64,000 bases of DNA from Clostridia bacterium. Its GTDB lineage: Bacteria > Bacillota > Clostridia > Oscillospirales > CAG-272. This document shows positions 1-7,421 of this stretch, piece by piece (position 1 is the first letter of the stretch; every line of letters begins with the position of its first letter). A program made the position numbers and the translations under genes. The stretch spans positions 1 to 64,000 of the forward strand of contig JAFTVG010000022.1 in the NCBI GenBank assembly GCA_017465885.1. The letters run 5' to 3'. The notes beneath the pieces were generated by a model that was not told where the DNA came from, did not search any database, and saw only the letters and a list, made by a program, of their open reading frames with translations.

Positions 1-8
1 AGTTTTTA

Positions 9-177
9 GTGATATTCCGTCTACGACGGAGTGATATATTTTGCTACGCAAAATGTGATATTGAAACCTACGGTTTCAGTGATATTATATTCGCCCCTAA
101 CGCCCGCAGGCATATCACTTGCGAAGCAAATATCACGCACCAAAGGTGCATATAACTCGCCGTAAGGCGAATATAAC
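9..177. repeat. Array of six short hairpins separated by GTGATAT / ATATCAC spacers
   Basis: Six small perfect hairpins (stems 4-7 bp, loops 3-4 nt) lie at about 16-30, 38-54, 62-78, 119-129, 137-149 and 157-170. The first three are separated by GTGATAT (9-15, 31-37, 55-61, 79-85). The last three are separated by its inverse complement ATATCAC (112-118, 130-136) or the variant ATATAAC (150-156, 171-177). The array is therefore roughly mirror-symmetric around 86-111. Stem sequences all differ while loops are often TAC, GAA or AAA. I believe similar arrays occur between genes in other Clostridia, but I cannot name the family. No coding function is seen. Confidence 0.75.
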
Positions 178-178
178 T

Positions 179-214
179 GAAAACGACAAGTTTCTGTCGA
201 AACTTGTCGTTTTC
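179..214 (-). terminator. Long hairpin, probable terminator of tRNA-Arg
   Basis: A perfect 15-bp stem (179-193 with 200-214) closes a 6-nt loop. It abuts the 3' CCA end of the tRNA gene on the minus strand. The 3' arm read on that strand ends in TTTTC, so it can work as an intrinsic terminator, although the T run is short and lies inside the stem. Confidence 0.55.
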
Positions 215-290
215 TGGCGCGCCCAGCAGGATTCGAACCTGCGACCTACCGGTTCGTAGCCGGGCACTCTATCCGCTGAGCTATGGGCGC
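215..290 (-). tRNA. tRNA-Arg (anticodon ACG)
   Basis: The reverse complement folds into a standard 76-nt cloverleaf. The acceptor stem GCGCCCA pairs with TGGGCGC, the anticodon loop is CTACGAA with anticodon ACG, the T loop is GGTTCGAATCC, and the 3' CCA is encoded in the gene. The A34 of ACG is normally edited to inosine so that the tRNA reads CGU, CGC and CGA codons. The hairpin just downstream is the likely terminator. Confidence 0.95.
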
Positions 291-397
291 ATCCGCAAGT
301 AGTAATATACCACAATCTTGCAGAAATGTCAAGAGCAATTTTGAAAAAATTCAAATTATTTCTTGCCGCTCAAAAGCGTCTTTTTAAGGGAGCCGGA

Positions 398-2080
398 TCA
401 CTCTGCCGTCCTTGAAAAGTATTGGCTGAGGACGATATATACCCCTTCATCAAAGGGGCTGGACAGCTCTGCATCGCCGAGTGCCTTCCCGAAGGTAACA
501 TCGCTGCTTCCCTCGGTGAGAGCGAGGTATCTGTCAGCCGCCTCCTCCAAACCCTGATCTTGCGCGATCACGTAAAGCTCGATAGAGGGGATCAGCGACA
601 CGGCGTAGCTGAGATAATACAGTGAATTTGCGATGATCGCCATATGCCAATATTCGGATGGCTTCATAGACATACTGTTTTCAAGTATGGTCGTGGCACC
701 AAGCTCCTCCACGCATTCATCAAAGACTCGGTCGTATTGATCGTAGGTCAGACTTTCATCTGCGTAGACTCTCTGTTCAAACATATCGCAGGCAGTGGAG
801 ATGATGATGTTTAAAAAATGCTCGTAGGCTTGGCTTTTTACGATCATATCGTAGGTAGAGCTGTCCTCCTCGTAAAGACTGCCAAGATAGCTGTAATATA
901 GCCATTCGTTTCCCTGAGAATGCACCTCGTTTAAGTCCATTGAGGTATAGCCACCCGTCGTTTCCAAAAAAGCAGCAAAATGCCCTTGCTCGTGAATGCA
1001 GGTGGATATGGTTTGATATCCCTCACCGAAATAACAGAGGGTAAAATCGTAATACCGCAAATAGGTGGTGAACGCGATGGGATAGGACTCTTCATCACCG
1101 AATATCGAGTGGTTTTCCCACTTGTCGATGAAGGAATCGGCATCCCAGTATTGCAGGGAATAGTAATCCGAAAGCTCGCCGTTTGCCGTGGAGGTGGTCA
1201 ATTCCTTTCCAAACAGGGCGCTCATTTCTTGTTCAAGTGCCTTTGCGCCTTCAGGGTCCTTTGCCGCAAACGCTCCGATCTCCTCATAAAGATCCTTTGC
1301 CATAGGGACGACGTAGTCCTTCACGTATCCGTGCATCTTTTTTGCTTGCTCCGGGGTGTAATCTCTGGAGTAGACCACGTCGTAGGCGTAGTCAGGATAG
1401 CTGTCATAATCGGAAAGCAGGGCGATCTCTCTGTTCTTTTTTACGATCTGCTCATAGATGCGCCCACTCTCAAAAAGAAAGTCTTGATCCTCAAAGCTCA
1501 GCGATCTGTATTCCGAGATGAGATCGTTTCGTTCCTTCGTGATTCTTGCCACCTCTCCTGAAAAGCTGTCGGCAAGAGCCAAGATCCTTTTTCGATCGGA
1601 CTTGCTTAAGCTACCGAAGAAAAAGTGGCGATAGTTGCTTTCGTAAATAGGACGATACATAGAAAGGAGTCTTGAAGAATAGTCGGTATAGAGTTGGTTT
1701 AAACGAAGGTACTCGTCCATTGCCGCGCTGTCCTCAGGATTGGCATAGTAGCGGATATTGCAAAGATTTGCGTGATCGGCAACGTAAAACATATCCTGCG
1801 CCTGCGCACTGAACAGCAACAAGAAGGGAATGGCACGCACCACGTTGTTGGCTTTGAGAAGCTCCTCCATTTTTTCAAAGCGTTCCTCGATCTGAAGAGG
1901 GATCTGCTCGTCGAATTCATACACAAGATCGGCGGTGATTCGAAATTCGGTATCGGGTTTTACCGCGCTGTCAAGAAGACTGTAATCGTCAAGGTAGCTT
2001 GCTATGGTGCTGCAGGAGGAAAGAGTCAGAAGGGATAAGGCGACCAAGAGAGCAATACATCGCTTCATTATTGTTTTCAT
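398..2080 (-). CDS. Lipoprotein zinc metallopeptidase, M3-like (paralog 1)
   Basis: The protein has 560 residues. The N-terminus is a lipoprotein signal with the lipobox LSSC (lipid-carrying Cys23), so it should be anchored outside the membrane. HEQGH at residues 363-367 is an HEXXH zinc motif. A Glu at 385, in a stretch ending SQGNEW that resembles the EAPSQ segment of M3 oligopeptidases, is the likely third ligand. The M3 assignment is inferred from this motif and the helical character; I cannot name a substrate. The gene lies 21 nt downstream of a diverged full-length paralog on the same strand, so the two are probably co-transcribed. An AAAGGA ribosome site precedes the start at 2080. Confidence 0.75.
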   Translation of the reverse strand: MKTIMKRCIALLVALSLLTLSSCSTIASYLDDYSLLDSAVKPDTEFRITADLVYEFDEQIPLQIEERFEKMEELLKANNVVRAIPFLLLFSAQAQDMFYVADHANLCNIRYYANPEDSAAMDEYLRLNQLYTDYSSRLLSMYRPIYESNYRHFFFGSLSKSDRKRILALADSFSGEVARITKERNDLISEYRSLSFEDQDFLFESGRIYEQIVKKNREIALLSDYDSYPDYAYDVVYSRDYTPEQAKKMHGYVKDYVVPMAKDLYEEIGAFAAKDPEGAKALEQEMSALFGKELTTSTANGELSDYYSLQYWDADSFIDKWENHSIFGDEESYPIAFTTYLRYYDFTLCYFGEGYQTISTCIHEQGHFAAFLETTGGYTSMDLNEVHSQGNEWLYYSYLGSLYEEDSSTYDMIVKSQAYEHFLNIIISTACDMFEQRVYADESLTYDQYDRVFDECVEELGATTILENSMSMKPSEYWHMAIIANSLYYLSYAVSLIPSIELYVIAQDQGLEEAADRYLALTEGSSDVTFGKALGDAELSSPFDEGVYIVLSQYFSRTAE

Positions 2081-2101
2081 ATCAGATCCTTTCTGCTGAT
2101 T

Positions 2102-3808
2102 TTATATCAGCCGGAAAACATTGTTTTTTTCGGTTTCAAATGCTTGATAGATGCTGATAAAGACCTCTTCCTTGAAGGGAGAGGAAAGTCCTGCATCTAA
2201 GATCGTTTTGTGAAAGGGAGCATCAGCCGACACAGTGCAAAGGTCGTAATAGAGCTCCGCCGCGTGATCAAAGCCCCTTTCTTTTGCGATGAGGAAAAAC
2301 TCGATGGAAGGAACGAGGGAAACGGCGTAGCTGAGATAATACATCGAGTTGGAGATCACTGCCAGATGCCAATAATTCTCAAGATTACTGCCCATATAGT
2401 CCTTTAAGAAGGTATATGCACCCAGATCTCTGACGCAGTTGATAAACAGATCGTCATAATCCTCCGCCTTCAGACTTTCATCGGCGTAGACCGCCCGCTC
2501 AAAGGTGTCACAGCAGCAGGAGAGAGTGATGGTGAGCAGCTGGTTCAGTAGATAATAGGAGGTTAACTCCTTATAAAGCTCCTCGTCGTAAAGCCTTTCT
2601 GCGTAGGCAAGATAAAGCCACTCGTTTGCCTGAGAATGGGTCTCGCAAAGATCTATCGAGGATATGGATGCATCGGAAAGATAAAAGGCAAAATAGTGTC
2701 CCTGCTCGTGAACGTAGGTGGAAAGGGTCTGATATTCCGGTCCGAAATAACAGATGGGCAAGCCGCTTCTTTGCTGATAAGCGGTAAAGGCAACGGGCAG
2801 TGAGTCGTCATCCTTGGCGGTAAAGATCAGATCGTCAAAAGCGGTAAAGCCATCGGCAAAATCGCCTCCCAGCTCGTTATAGTAGGGTGTGAGCTTTTCT
2901 TTCATCAAGTCAAAGCTCACGTCCTGCTGACAAAGCTTTTTGAATTCACAATCCAGCGTAAAATAATCATCCGAAGAGGACAGATCGGCAAGAAGCCGCT
3001 CTCCCAGAGGAACGATATATTCCTTCACGTAGTTGCAAAAGCTCTTGATTTCTGCACTTGTGTAATCTCTGCCGTAGATCTGACTGTCTGCATAGGTGGG
3101 GTAGTCCGCCACGTCGGCAAGCAGAGCGAGTTGTCTGTTGTTTTTTACGATTTGGTAATAGTACTCGCTGCTCTTCTTTTTGAAGGAAAGCGCATCCTGA
3201 TCCAGCTGCTCGTAAAGCTGAACGTATTTGTCCCGCTCCTTGGTCACTTCGGCATATTCTTCGGTATAGGTCTTGCTTAAAGCAAGTGCCTCCTCGATTT
3301 CATCGTCAGTCCAGTCTGAAAAGAAGAGATCGGAATGATGGCTGAGATAGATATCGTCGTAAAGACCGTTTATGCGAGCATAGAAGTCGGTAAGCACGCC
3401 TGAAAGCCGTTCGTGCTCCTTGGCAAGAGAAGCGCTTGAGGGCGCTTGGCAAAAGGATACGTAGACCAGGTTGCAATGATCTGAAAGAATATAAAAGACC
3501 TTTTCAAGATCGGCATAAAGCAAGACCAGCTCCTCAGTCTTTTTTGGATCGTTTTCCTTGACCAGCCTTTCCATTTGACTTAGCAGATCATCCACCTTTT
3601 CTTCGGTCGTGTCATCATAAAGATCCTCGAGTTCTGCATTTTTTCCGTATTCGGTAAGATATCCTTGCTTGCTCAAGGACTGAAGAAAGATCATCTGAGA
3701 GATCAGCGAGCAGGAAGAAAGGAGCAACAAAGATGCGGCAAGAAACAGGGCAACGATCGCTGAAACGAACCTGCGTACGCTTTGTTTTTGGTTGATCGCC
3801 GTATTCAT
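2102..3808 (-). CDS. Lipoprotein zinc metallopeptidase, M3-like (paralog 2)
   Basis: This 568-residue protein begins with a signal peptide ending in the lipobox LSSC (Cys33). HEQGH lies at 367-371 and the candidate third zinc ligand Glu389 stands in the same relative place as Glu385 of its neighbour. The two proteins align along their length (for example the shared segments SIELYVIA/SIEFFLIA and the NEW motif after the zinc site) but are clearly diverged, so the duplication is old. This gene is first in the pair; an AT-rich region upstream (3809-3900) should hold the promoter. The function is presumably extracellular peptide hydrolysis; the substrate is unknown. Confidence 0.75.
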   Translation of the reverse strand: MNTAINQKQSVRRFVSAIVALFLAASLLLLSSCSLISQMIFLQSLSKQGYLTEYGKNAELEDLYDDTTEEKVDDLLSQMERLVKENDPKKTEELVLLYADLEKVFYILSDHCNLVYVSFCQAPSSASLAKEHERLSGVLTDFYARINGLYDDIYLSHHSDLFFSDWTDDEIEEALALSKTYTEEYAEVTKERDKYVQLYEQLDQDALSFKKKSSEYYYQIVKNNRQLALLADVADYPTYADSQIYGRDYTSAEIKSFCNYVKEYIVPLGERLLADLSSSDDYFTLDCEFKKLCQQDVSFDLMKEKLTPYYNELGGDFADGFTAFDDLIFTAKDDDSLPVAFTAYQQRSGLPICYFGPEYQTLSTYVHEQGHYFAFYLSDASISSIDLCETHSQANEWLYLAYAERLYDEELYKELTSYYLLNQLLTITLSCCCDTFERAVYADESLKAEDYDDLFINCVRDLGAYTFLKDYMGSNLENYWHLAVISNSMYYLSYAVSLVPSIEFFLIAKERGFDHAAELYYDLCTVSADAPFHKTILDAGLSSPFKEEVFISIYQAFETEKNNVFRLI

Positions 3809-3907
3809 AACAGTACCTTCTTTTTTAGTTTATCCGCATATAGTATACTACATTTTTATAAAAAAGTAAAGTGAAAGATTGTTAATTTCATAATTTACAC
3901 TCATTTT

Positions 3908-3934
3908 ATACTTGAACGCCGATTTCATACTGAT
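3908..3934 (+). promoter_or_regulatory. Possible sigma-E-type sporulation promoter for spoIIID
   Basis: ATA at 3908-3910 and CATACTGAT at 3926-3934, with 15 nt between them, resemble the -35/-10 pattern of mother-cell sigma-E promoters (ATA, then CATACAnT). In Bacillus subtilis, spoIIID is transcribed by sigma-E, which is why I looked for it; the match is short and may be chance. Confidence 0.35.
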
Positions 3935-4000
3935 TTTGCATATTGACCGCCGATCTTTAATAGAATATACCAATTCTGAATATTGAGAGGGCTTGGGAGT

Positions 4001-4303
4001 ATGCTTGTGGATAACGATCTTGAAAGCGTAAGGATCCGCTGTGAAAAAGCGGCGCTATACATTATAGAAAACAGGGCAACAGTGCGCAGTGCGGCAGCAA
4101 AACTGCAAATCAGCAAATCAACGGTACATAAGGACGTCACACAGCGGCTGCTTAGGATCAATCCTCCACTTTATGAAAGGGTGAAGGAGATTCTTGAACA
4201 AAACAAAAAGGAGCGCCATATCCGCGGCGGAGAAGCGACAAGGAAAAAGTACTTGAAGCCCCGGCTTGCACAAAAGGATCAAGATACTCTTTGTCGTGAA
4301 TAA
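4001..4303 (+). CDS. spoIIID: Stage III sporulation transcriptional regulator SpoIIID
   Basis: This small helix-turn-helix protein (100 aa) matches SpoIIID in its core: VRSAAAKLQISKSTVHKDV forms the HTH and HIRGGEATRKKY is the conserved C-terminal basic motif. SpoIIID binds DNA in the mother cell during endospore formation and switches genes from sigma-E to sigma-K control. I chose the ATG at 4001 because the GAGAGG at 3985-3990 is properly placed for it; an in-frame TTG at 3983 is less likely. The C-terminal tail is longer than in Bacillus. It stands just upstream of the spoVA genes, which fits a sporulation cluster. Confidence 0.93.
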   Translation: MLVDNDLESVRIRCEKAALYIIENRATVRSAAAKLQISKSTVHKDVTQRLLRINPPLYERVKEILEQNKKERHIRGGEATRKKYLKPRLAQKDQDTLCRE

Positions 4304-4357
4304 AAGACTCATAAAAAGAAATACTTATAGTATTCCGAAAGCAAAGCGGAGGCGCAT

Positions 4358-4807
4358 ATGGAAAAGGAAAAAATAAAGGAAACCTATAAAGAATATGCAA
4401 CGAGAAAGGCGACGCGGTCCCCTCTTTTTAAAAACGTCGCACGGGCATTCCTCTGCGGAGGAAGCGTTTGTCTTTTGGGGCAAGCAATGGCGGAGGTATA
4501 TATCCTTCTTGGCGTGAAAGAGGATGATGCGTTCCTGCTTTCAAGCATCTGTCTGATCTTTTTGGCAATTCTTCTGACGGGGATCGGTATTTTTGACGAT
4601 CTGGCATCCTTTGCGGGAGCAGGAACACTTGTCCCCATCACCGGCTTTGCCAACGCCATGTCCTCGCCAGCGATTGATTCAAAATCAGAGGGCTTTGTGC
4701 TGGGCGTGGGGGCAAAGATCTTTACAGTAGCCGGCCCTGTGATCTTGTTTGGTACGGCGGCATCGGTTATATACGGGGTGATCTATTGGATAACGACCCT
4801 GTTTTGA
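4358..4807 (+). CDS. spoVAC: Stage V sporulation protein AC
   Basis: This 149-residue membrane protein has several hydrophobic helices and the family signature FAGAGTLVPITGFANAM near residue 87. SpoVAC is part of the SpoVA channel in the spore inner membrane that moves dipicolinic acid-Ca2+ in during sporulation and out during germination. GGAGG lies just upstream of the ATG. Normally spoVAD follows directly; here an inverted gene intervenes (4869-5816) before spoVAD at 5948. Confidence 0.93.
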   Translation: MEKEKIKETYKEYATRKATRSPLFKNVARAFLCGGSVCLLGQAMAEVYILLGVKEDDAFLLSSICLIFLAILLTGIGIFDDLASFAGAGTLVPITGFANAMSSPAIDSKSEGFVLGVGAKIFTVAGPVILFGTAASVIYGVIYWITTLF

Positions 4808-4830
4808 CTAAAAAACAGAGTTTTGGCAAT

Positions 4831-4869
4831 AAAGCAAAGGGGTGAACGATCGTTCACCTTTTTTGCTTT
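4831..4869. terminator. Bidirectional terminator with palindromic core
   Basis: The AAAGCAAA arm (4831-4838) pairs with TTTGCTTT (4862-4869) around the perfect palindrome GGTGAACGATCGTTCACC (4841-4858). T-rich or A-rich flanks allow it to stop transcription of spoVAC and of the converging methylase gene. The same 18-nt core recurs at 36014-36031. Confidence 0.75.
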
Positions 4870-5816
4870 TATAAGTAACTGTAGAATAGATCGAAAAGCG
4901 CCTCTGTATTTTCCTCAGAGTATTCGATCTCGGAAGAAAAGAGACGAGCAAGCTCCACAAGATCTTCCATCGTGACCTTTTGATACAGATGCCATCTGAA
5001 CAATGCAAGATCAAAGAAAAATGCTGTGCTTTGAAGGGCAAAAAGCGCTCGTGCACAAGCGTCGTCCTCATCAAAAGCGGTAGCGTAGTGGCGATAAACA
5101 AGATACACCGCAAATTGCTCAAAAGAAACGGATTGGGCGTCGATCTCTTTTTCAAAAGCAAGCTTGACCGCTTGGTCGGTTTCTTCAGAGGCAATATACT
5201 CCTCTAAAAGCCTGCTCCACACAGGGTCAAGGCGCTCTAAGAGGTATAATTCCTCGGCATAGGAGCGGCTGTCTAAAGGAAGGCAGACAAGTCCCAGCTT
5301 ATCAAGTGCTTTTTGGATTCTTTGAGATATGGTCAGATCTCGTTCTTGTAAAATGTCTATGATCGACCGTCGCTCTTTTAAAACGGAATCGGCGTCATCG
5401 GTATAAGCACCGCCGTCTGTCAAAAGGATGGTTTTTTCTTTTTTGCCGAGGATCAGTCTTCCTGCCTGCTCACAGCAAAGCCCCAGACCGCACTCGATAT
5501 GGCCGTTGTGCTGATTATAAAAGCGAGGATGCTCTCTGCAGATATCGCACAGTGCCTCGTCTCCCAGCGCAATGATCAGGTCGCACAGATTGTTTTCGTT
5601 TAAAAACGGACAACGATCCTCGGGTGTCAGCACAAAGTGGGGCGTTGGTTCAAGGCAGATATTCTCCTGCAGTCTCTTTCCAAGCGGACCTGCTGTTTTT
5701 TGGTAGTATGACAGCTTTTCTTCGTCAATGTCGATCTCCCATCCGATACAGCAATTATGCTTGCACGAACTGCCGATGCATCGAAAATCTTTATAATAAT
5801 CGGGATAGACTATCAA
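4869..5816 (-). CDS. FliB-family lysine-N-methylase-like protein
   Basis: The start YPDYYKDFRCIGSSCKHNCC is characteristic of the FliB (flagellin lysine-N-methylase) family, with a Cys-rich N-terminus and further conserved Cys pairs (RCPFLN, CDICREHPRF, CGLGLCCEQ) that suggest a metal or iron-sulfur site. The protein has 315 residues from a TTG at 5816, which I prefer because GGAGG lies 8 nt upstream; the GTG at 5825 would overlap that site. No flagellar genes are in the window, so flagellin may not be the substrate. It is inserted head-on between spoVAC and spoVAD. Confidence 0.75.
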   Translation of the reverse strand: MIVYPDYYKDFRCIGSSCKHNCCIGWEIDIDEEKLSYYQKTAGPLGKRLQENICLEPTPHFVLTPEDRCPFLNENNLCDLIIALGDEALCDICREHPRFYNQHNGHIECGLGLCCEQAGRLILGKKEKTILLTDGGAYTDDADSVLKERRSIIDILQERDLTISQRIQKALDKLGLVCLPLDSRSYAEELYLLERLDPVWSRLLEEYIASEETDQAVKLAFEKEIDAQSVSFEQFAVYLVYRHYATAFDEDDACARALFALQSTAFFFDLALFRWHLYQKVTMEDLVELARLFSSEIEYSEENTEALFDLFYSYL

Positions 5817-5947
5817 AACGATCACCTCCGTTTACTCAGTATAGCACAGTTTTCGACGGTTTGTCAATTCGTTTCTTTTCACGTTTTTGTATATGGATCA
5901 AATGGCAGGGGAATACTGCTATAGAAAGGGAAAGAAAGAGGAATAGG

Positions 5948-6958
5948 ATGAAAAAACGAATCAAAAAACTGAAAAATCAAGTATATATAACCTCTTGTGC
6001 CGCAGTAGGCGGAAGAAAAGAGGGCGAAGGACCGCTGGGTGCATGTTTTGACTATATCGATCGTTCTGATCGATTTGGAAAGAGCACGTGGGAGCAGTCG
6101 GAGGCGGAGAGTCAGTTTATGGCGCTGAATTTTGCACTGAACAAGAGAAAATGCACGGCAATGGAGCTGGATGTACTGCTGGCAGGTGATCTGATCAATC
6201 AATGTACCGGCTCGTCTTACGGGCTGTTAGATTACGACGTCCCTTTTCTTGGCATATACGGCGCCTGTTCCACCTGCGCAGAAGGTCTGCTTTTGGGAGG
6301 ACTTTTGCTTGATTCGGGGCACTTCAAGAAATGTGCATCGGTCAGCTCCTCCCATTTTTGCTCGGCAGAACGGCAATTCCGTTCTCCAATTGAATACGGC
6401 GGTCAAAGACCGCCCACCTCTCAGTGGACTGTGACGGGTGCGGGAGCCTTTCTTTTGGAGACGGGATGCGTTGAAGCACCCCTTGCCCGTATTACCCAGG
6501 TTCTACCGGGGATCACCCAAAACGGAGGGATCAATGATCCTTCGAATATGGGCGCGGCGATGGCGCCCGCTGCTCTTGACAGTCTTTTGACCTTTTTTAA
6601 AGAAAGCCAAAGCAAACCCTCTGATTTTGATCTCATCCTGACGGGGGATCTTGGGTACGAGGGCAGCAGGATCTTAAGAGAGCTTTCAAGCAAGGAAGGC
6701 TATTTCATAGACGATGTTCACAATGACTGCGGTCTGATGATCTACGAGCGAAAAAAGCAGGGTGTACACGCGGGCGGCTCGGGATGCGGCTGTGCCGCCA
6801 CCGTGCTTTCTTCAAAAATCCTCGGAGAACTGAAGCAGGGAAGGATGAAGCGCGTTTTGTTTATGGCAACGGGAGCGCTGATGTCTGCCGATTCGTTAAA
6901 GCAAGGGCTGACGATTCCGGCTATTGCTCATATCGTTTGCTTGGAGGGGGTAAAATGA
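5948..6958 (+). CDS. spoVAD: Stage V sporulation protein AD
   Basis: This 336-residue protein has the thiolase-like fold features of SpoVAD, including GIYGACSTCAEGL near residue 100 and VHAGGSGCGCAATVL near residue 275. SpoVAD is the soluble, dipicolinic acid-binding subunit of the SpoVA channel complex. The ATG at 5948 has AGAGGAAT upstream; the reading frame is open further upstream but that extension lies over the opposing methylase gene and looks non-coding. Its stop overlaps the next gene's start (ATGA), so spoVAD and spoVAEb are translationally coupled. Confidence 0.94.
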   Translation: MKKRIKKLKNQVYITSCAAVGGRKEGEGPLGACFDYIDRSDRFGKSTWEQSEAESQFMALNFALNKRKCTAMELDVLLAGDLINQCTGSSYGLLDYDVPFLGIYGACSTCAEGLLLGGLLLDSGHFKKCASVSSSHFCSAERQFRSPIEYGGQRPPTSQWTVTGAGAFLLETGCVEAPLARITQVLPGITQNGGINDPSNMGAAMAPAALDSLLTFFKESQSKPSDFDLILTGDLGYEGSRILRELSSKEGYFIDDVHNDCGLMIYERKKQGVHAGGSGCGCAATVLSSKILGELKQGRMKRVLFMATGALMSADSLKQGLTIPAIAHIVCLEGVK

Positions 6959-7308
6959 TCTATTTATATGCATTTTTGGTCGGGGGGATCATTTGTGCCG
7001 TTGCGCAGATCCTGATTGATAAAACGGCGCTTACCCCTGCCCGCATTCTTGTTGGTTGCGTGGTTTTGGGAGTGTTCTTGTCGGCTATAGGACTATATGA
7101 GCCTTTGGTCGAGCTTGCAGGCGCAGGGGCAAGAGTACCGCTTACCGGCTTTGGACACACCCTGTGCCGAGGAGTGAAGGATGCGATAGACAGGGAAGGG
7201 GCTATCGGGATACTGAAGGGCGGGATCAGTGCTACCTCGGCAGGCATTACCGCCGCAATGTTTTTTTCTCTTTTGGCATCAGTTCTTTTCAAAGGAAAAC
7301 CCAAGTGA
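6955..7308 (+). CDS. spoVAE: Stage V sporulation protein AE (SpoVAEb type)
   Basis: This 117-residue integral membrane protein has the family motif LAGAGARVPLTGFGH near residue 54, related to the one in SpoVAC. With SpoVAC it forms the membrane part of the dipicolinic acid channel. The ATG overlaps the stop of spoVAD by four bases. Its end is the end of the spoVA group here; spoVAA, AB and AF are not in the window, which is the usual situation in Clostridia. Confidence 0.92.
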   Translation: MIYLYAFLVGGIICAVAQILIDKTALTPARILVGCVVLGVFLSAIGLYEPLVELAGAGARVPLTGFGHTLCRGVKDAIDREGAIGILKGGISATSAGITAAMFFSLLASVLFKGKPK

Positions 7309-7356
7309 GAAAGCGGCTCCTGCGTCTTGATTTATTCACAAAAAAGTCAAATCCTC

Positions 7357-7385
7357 TTGACAGAATTTGATATTATTGATATAAT
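7357..7385 (+). promoter_or_regulatory. Sigma-A-type promoter of the GH97 gene with overlapping inverted repeat
   Basis: TTGACA (7357-7362) and TATAAT (7380-7385) are perfect consensus boxes 17 nt apart. An inverted repeat, ATTTGATA (7365-7372) and TATCAAAT (7392-7399), flanks the -10 box and could bind a dimeric repressor. Confidence 0.75.
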
Positions 7386-7421
7386 AATATGTATCAAATA
7401 TACTCCACGGAGGAACACAGA

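Noticed and set aside
9..177. The hairpin array as a CRISPR array
   Set aside because: Repeats are only 7 nt and change orientation, and the intervening parts are palindromes, not spacers.
133..354. 73-codon frame across the tRNA
   Set aside because: It overlaps the tRNA-Arg gene and hairpins; not protein coding.
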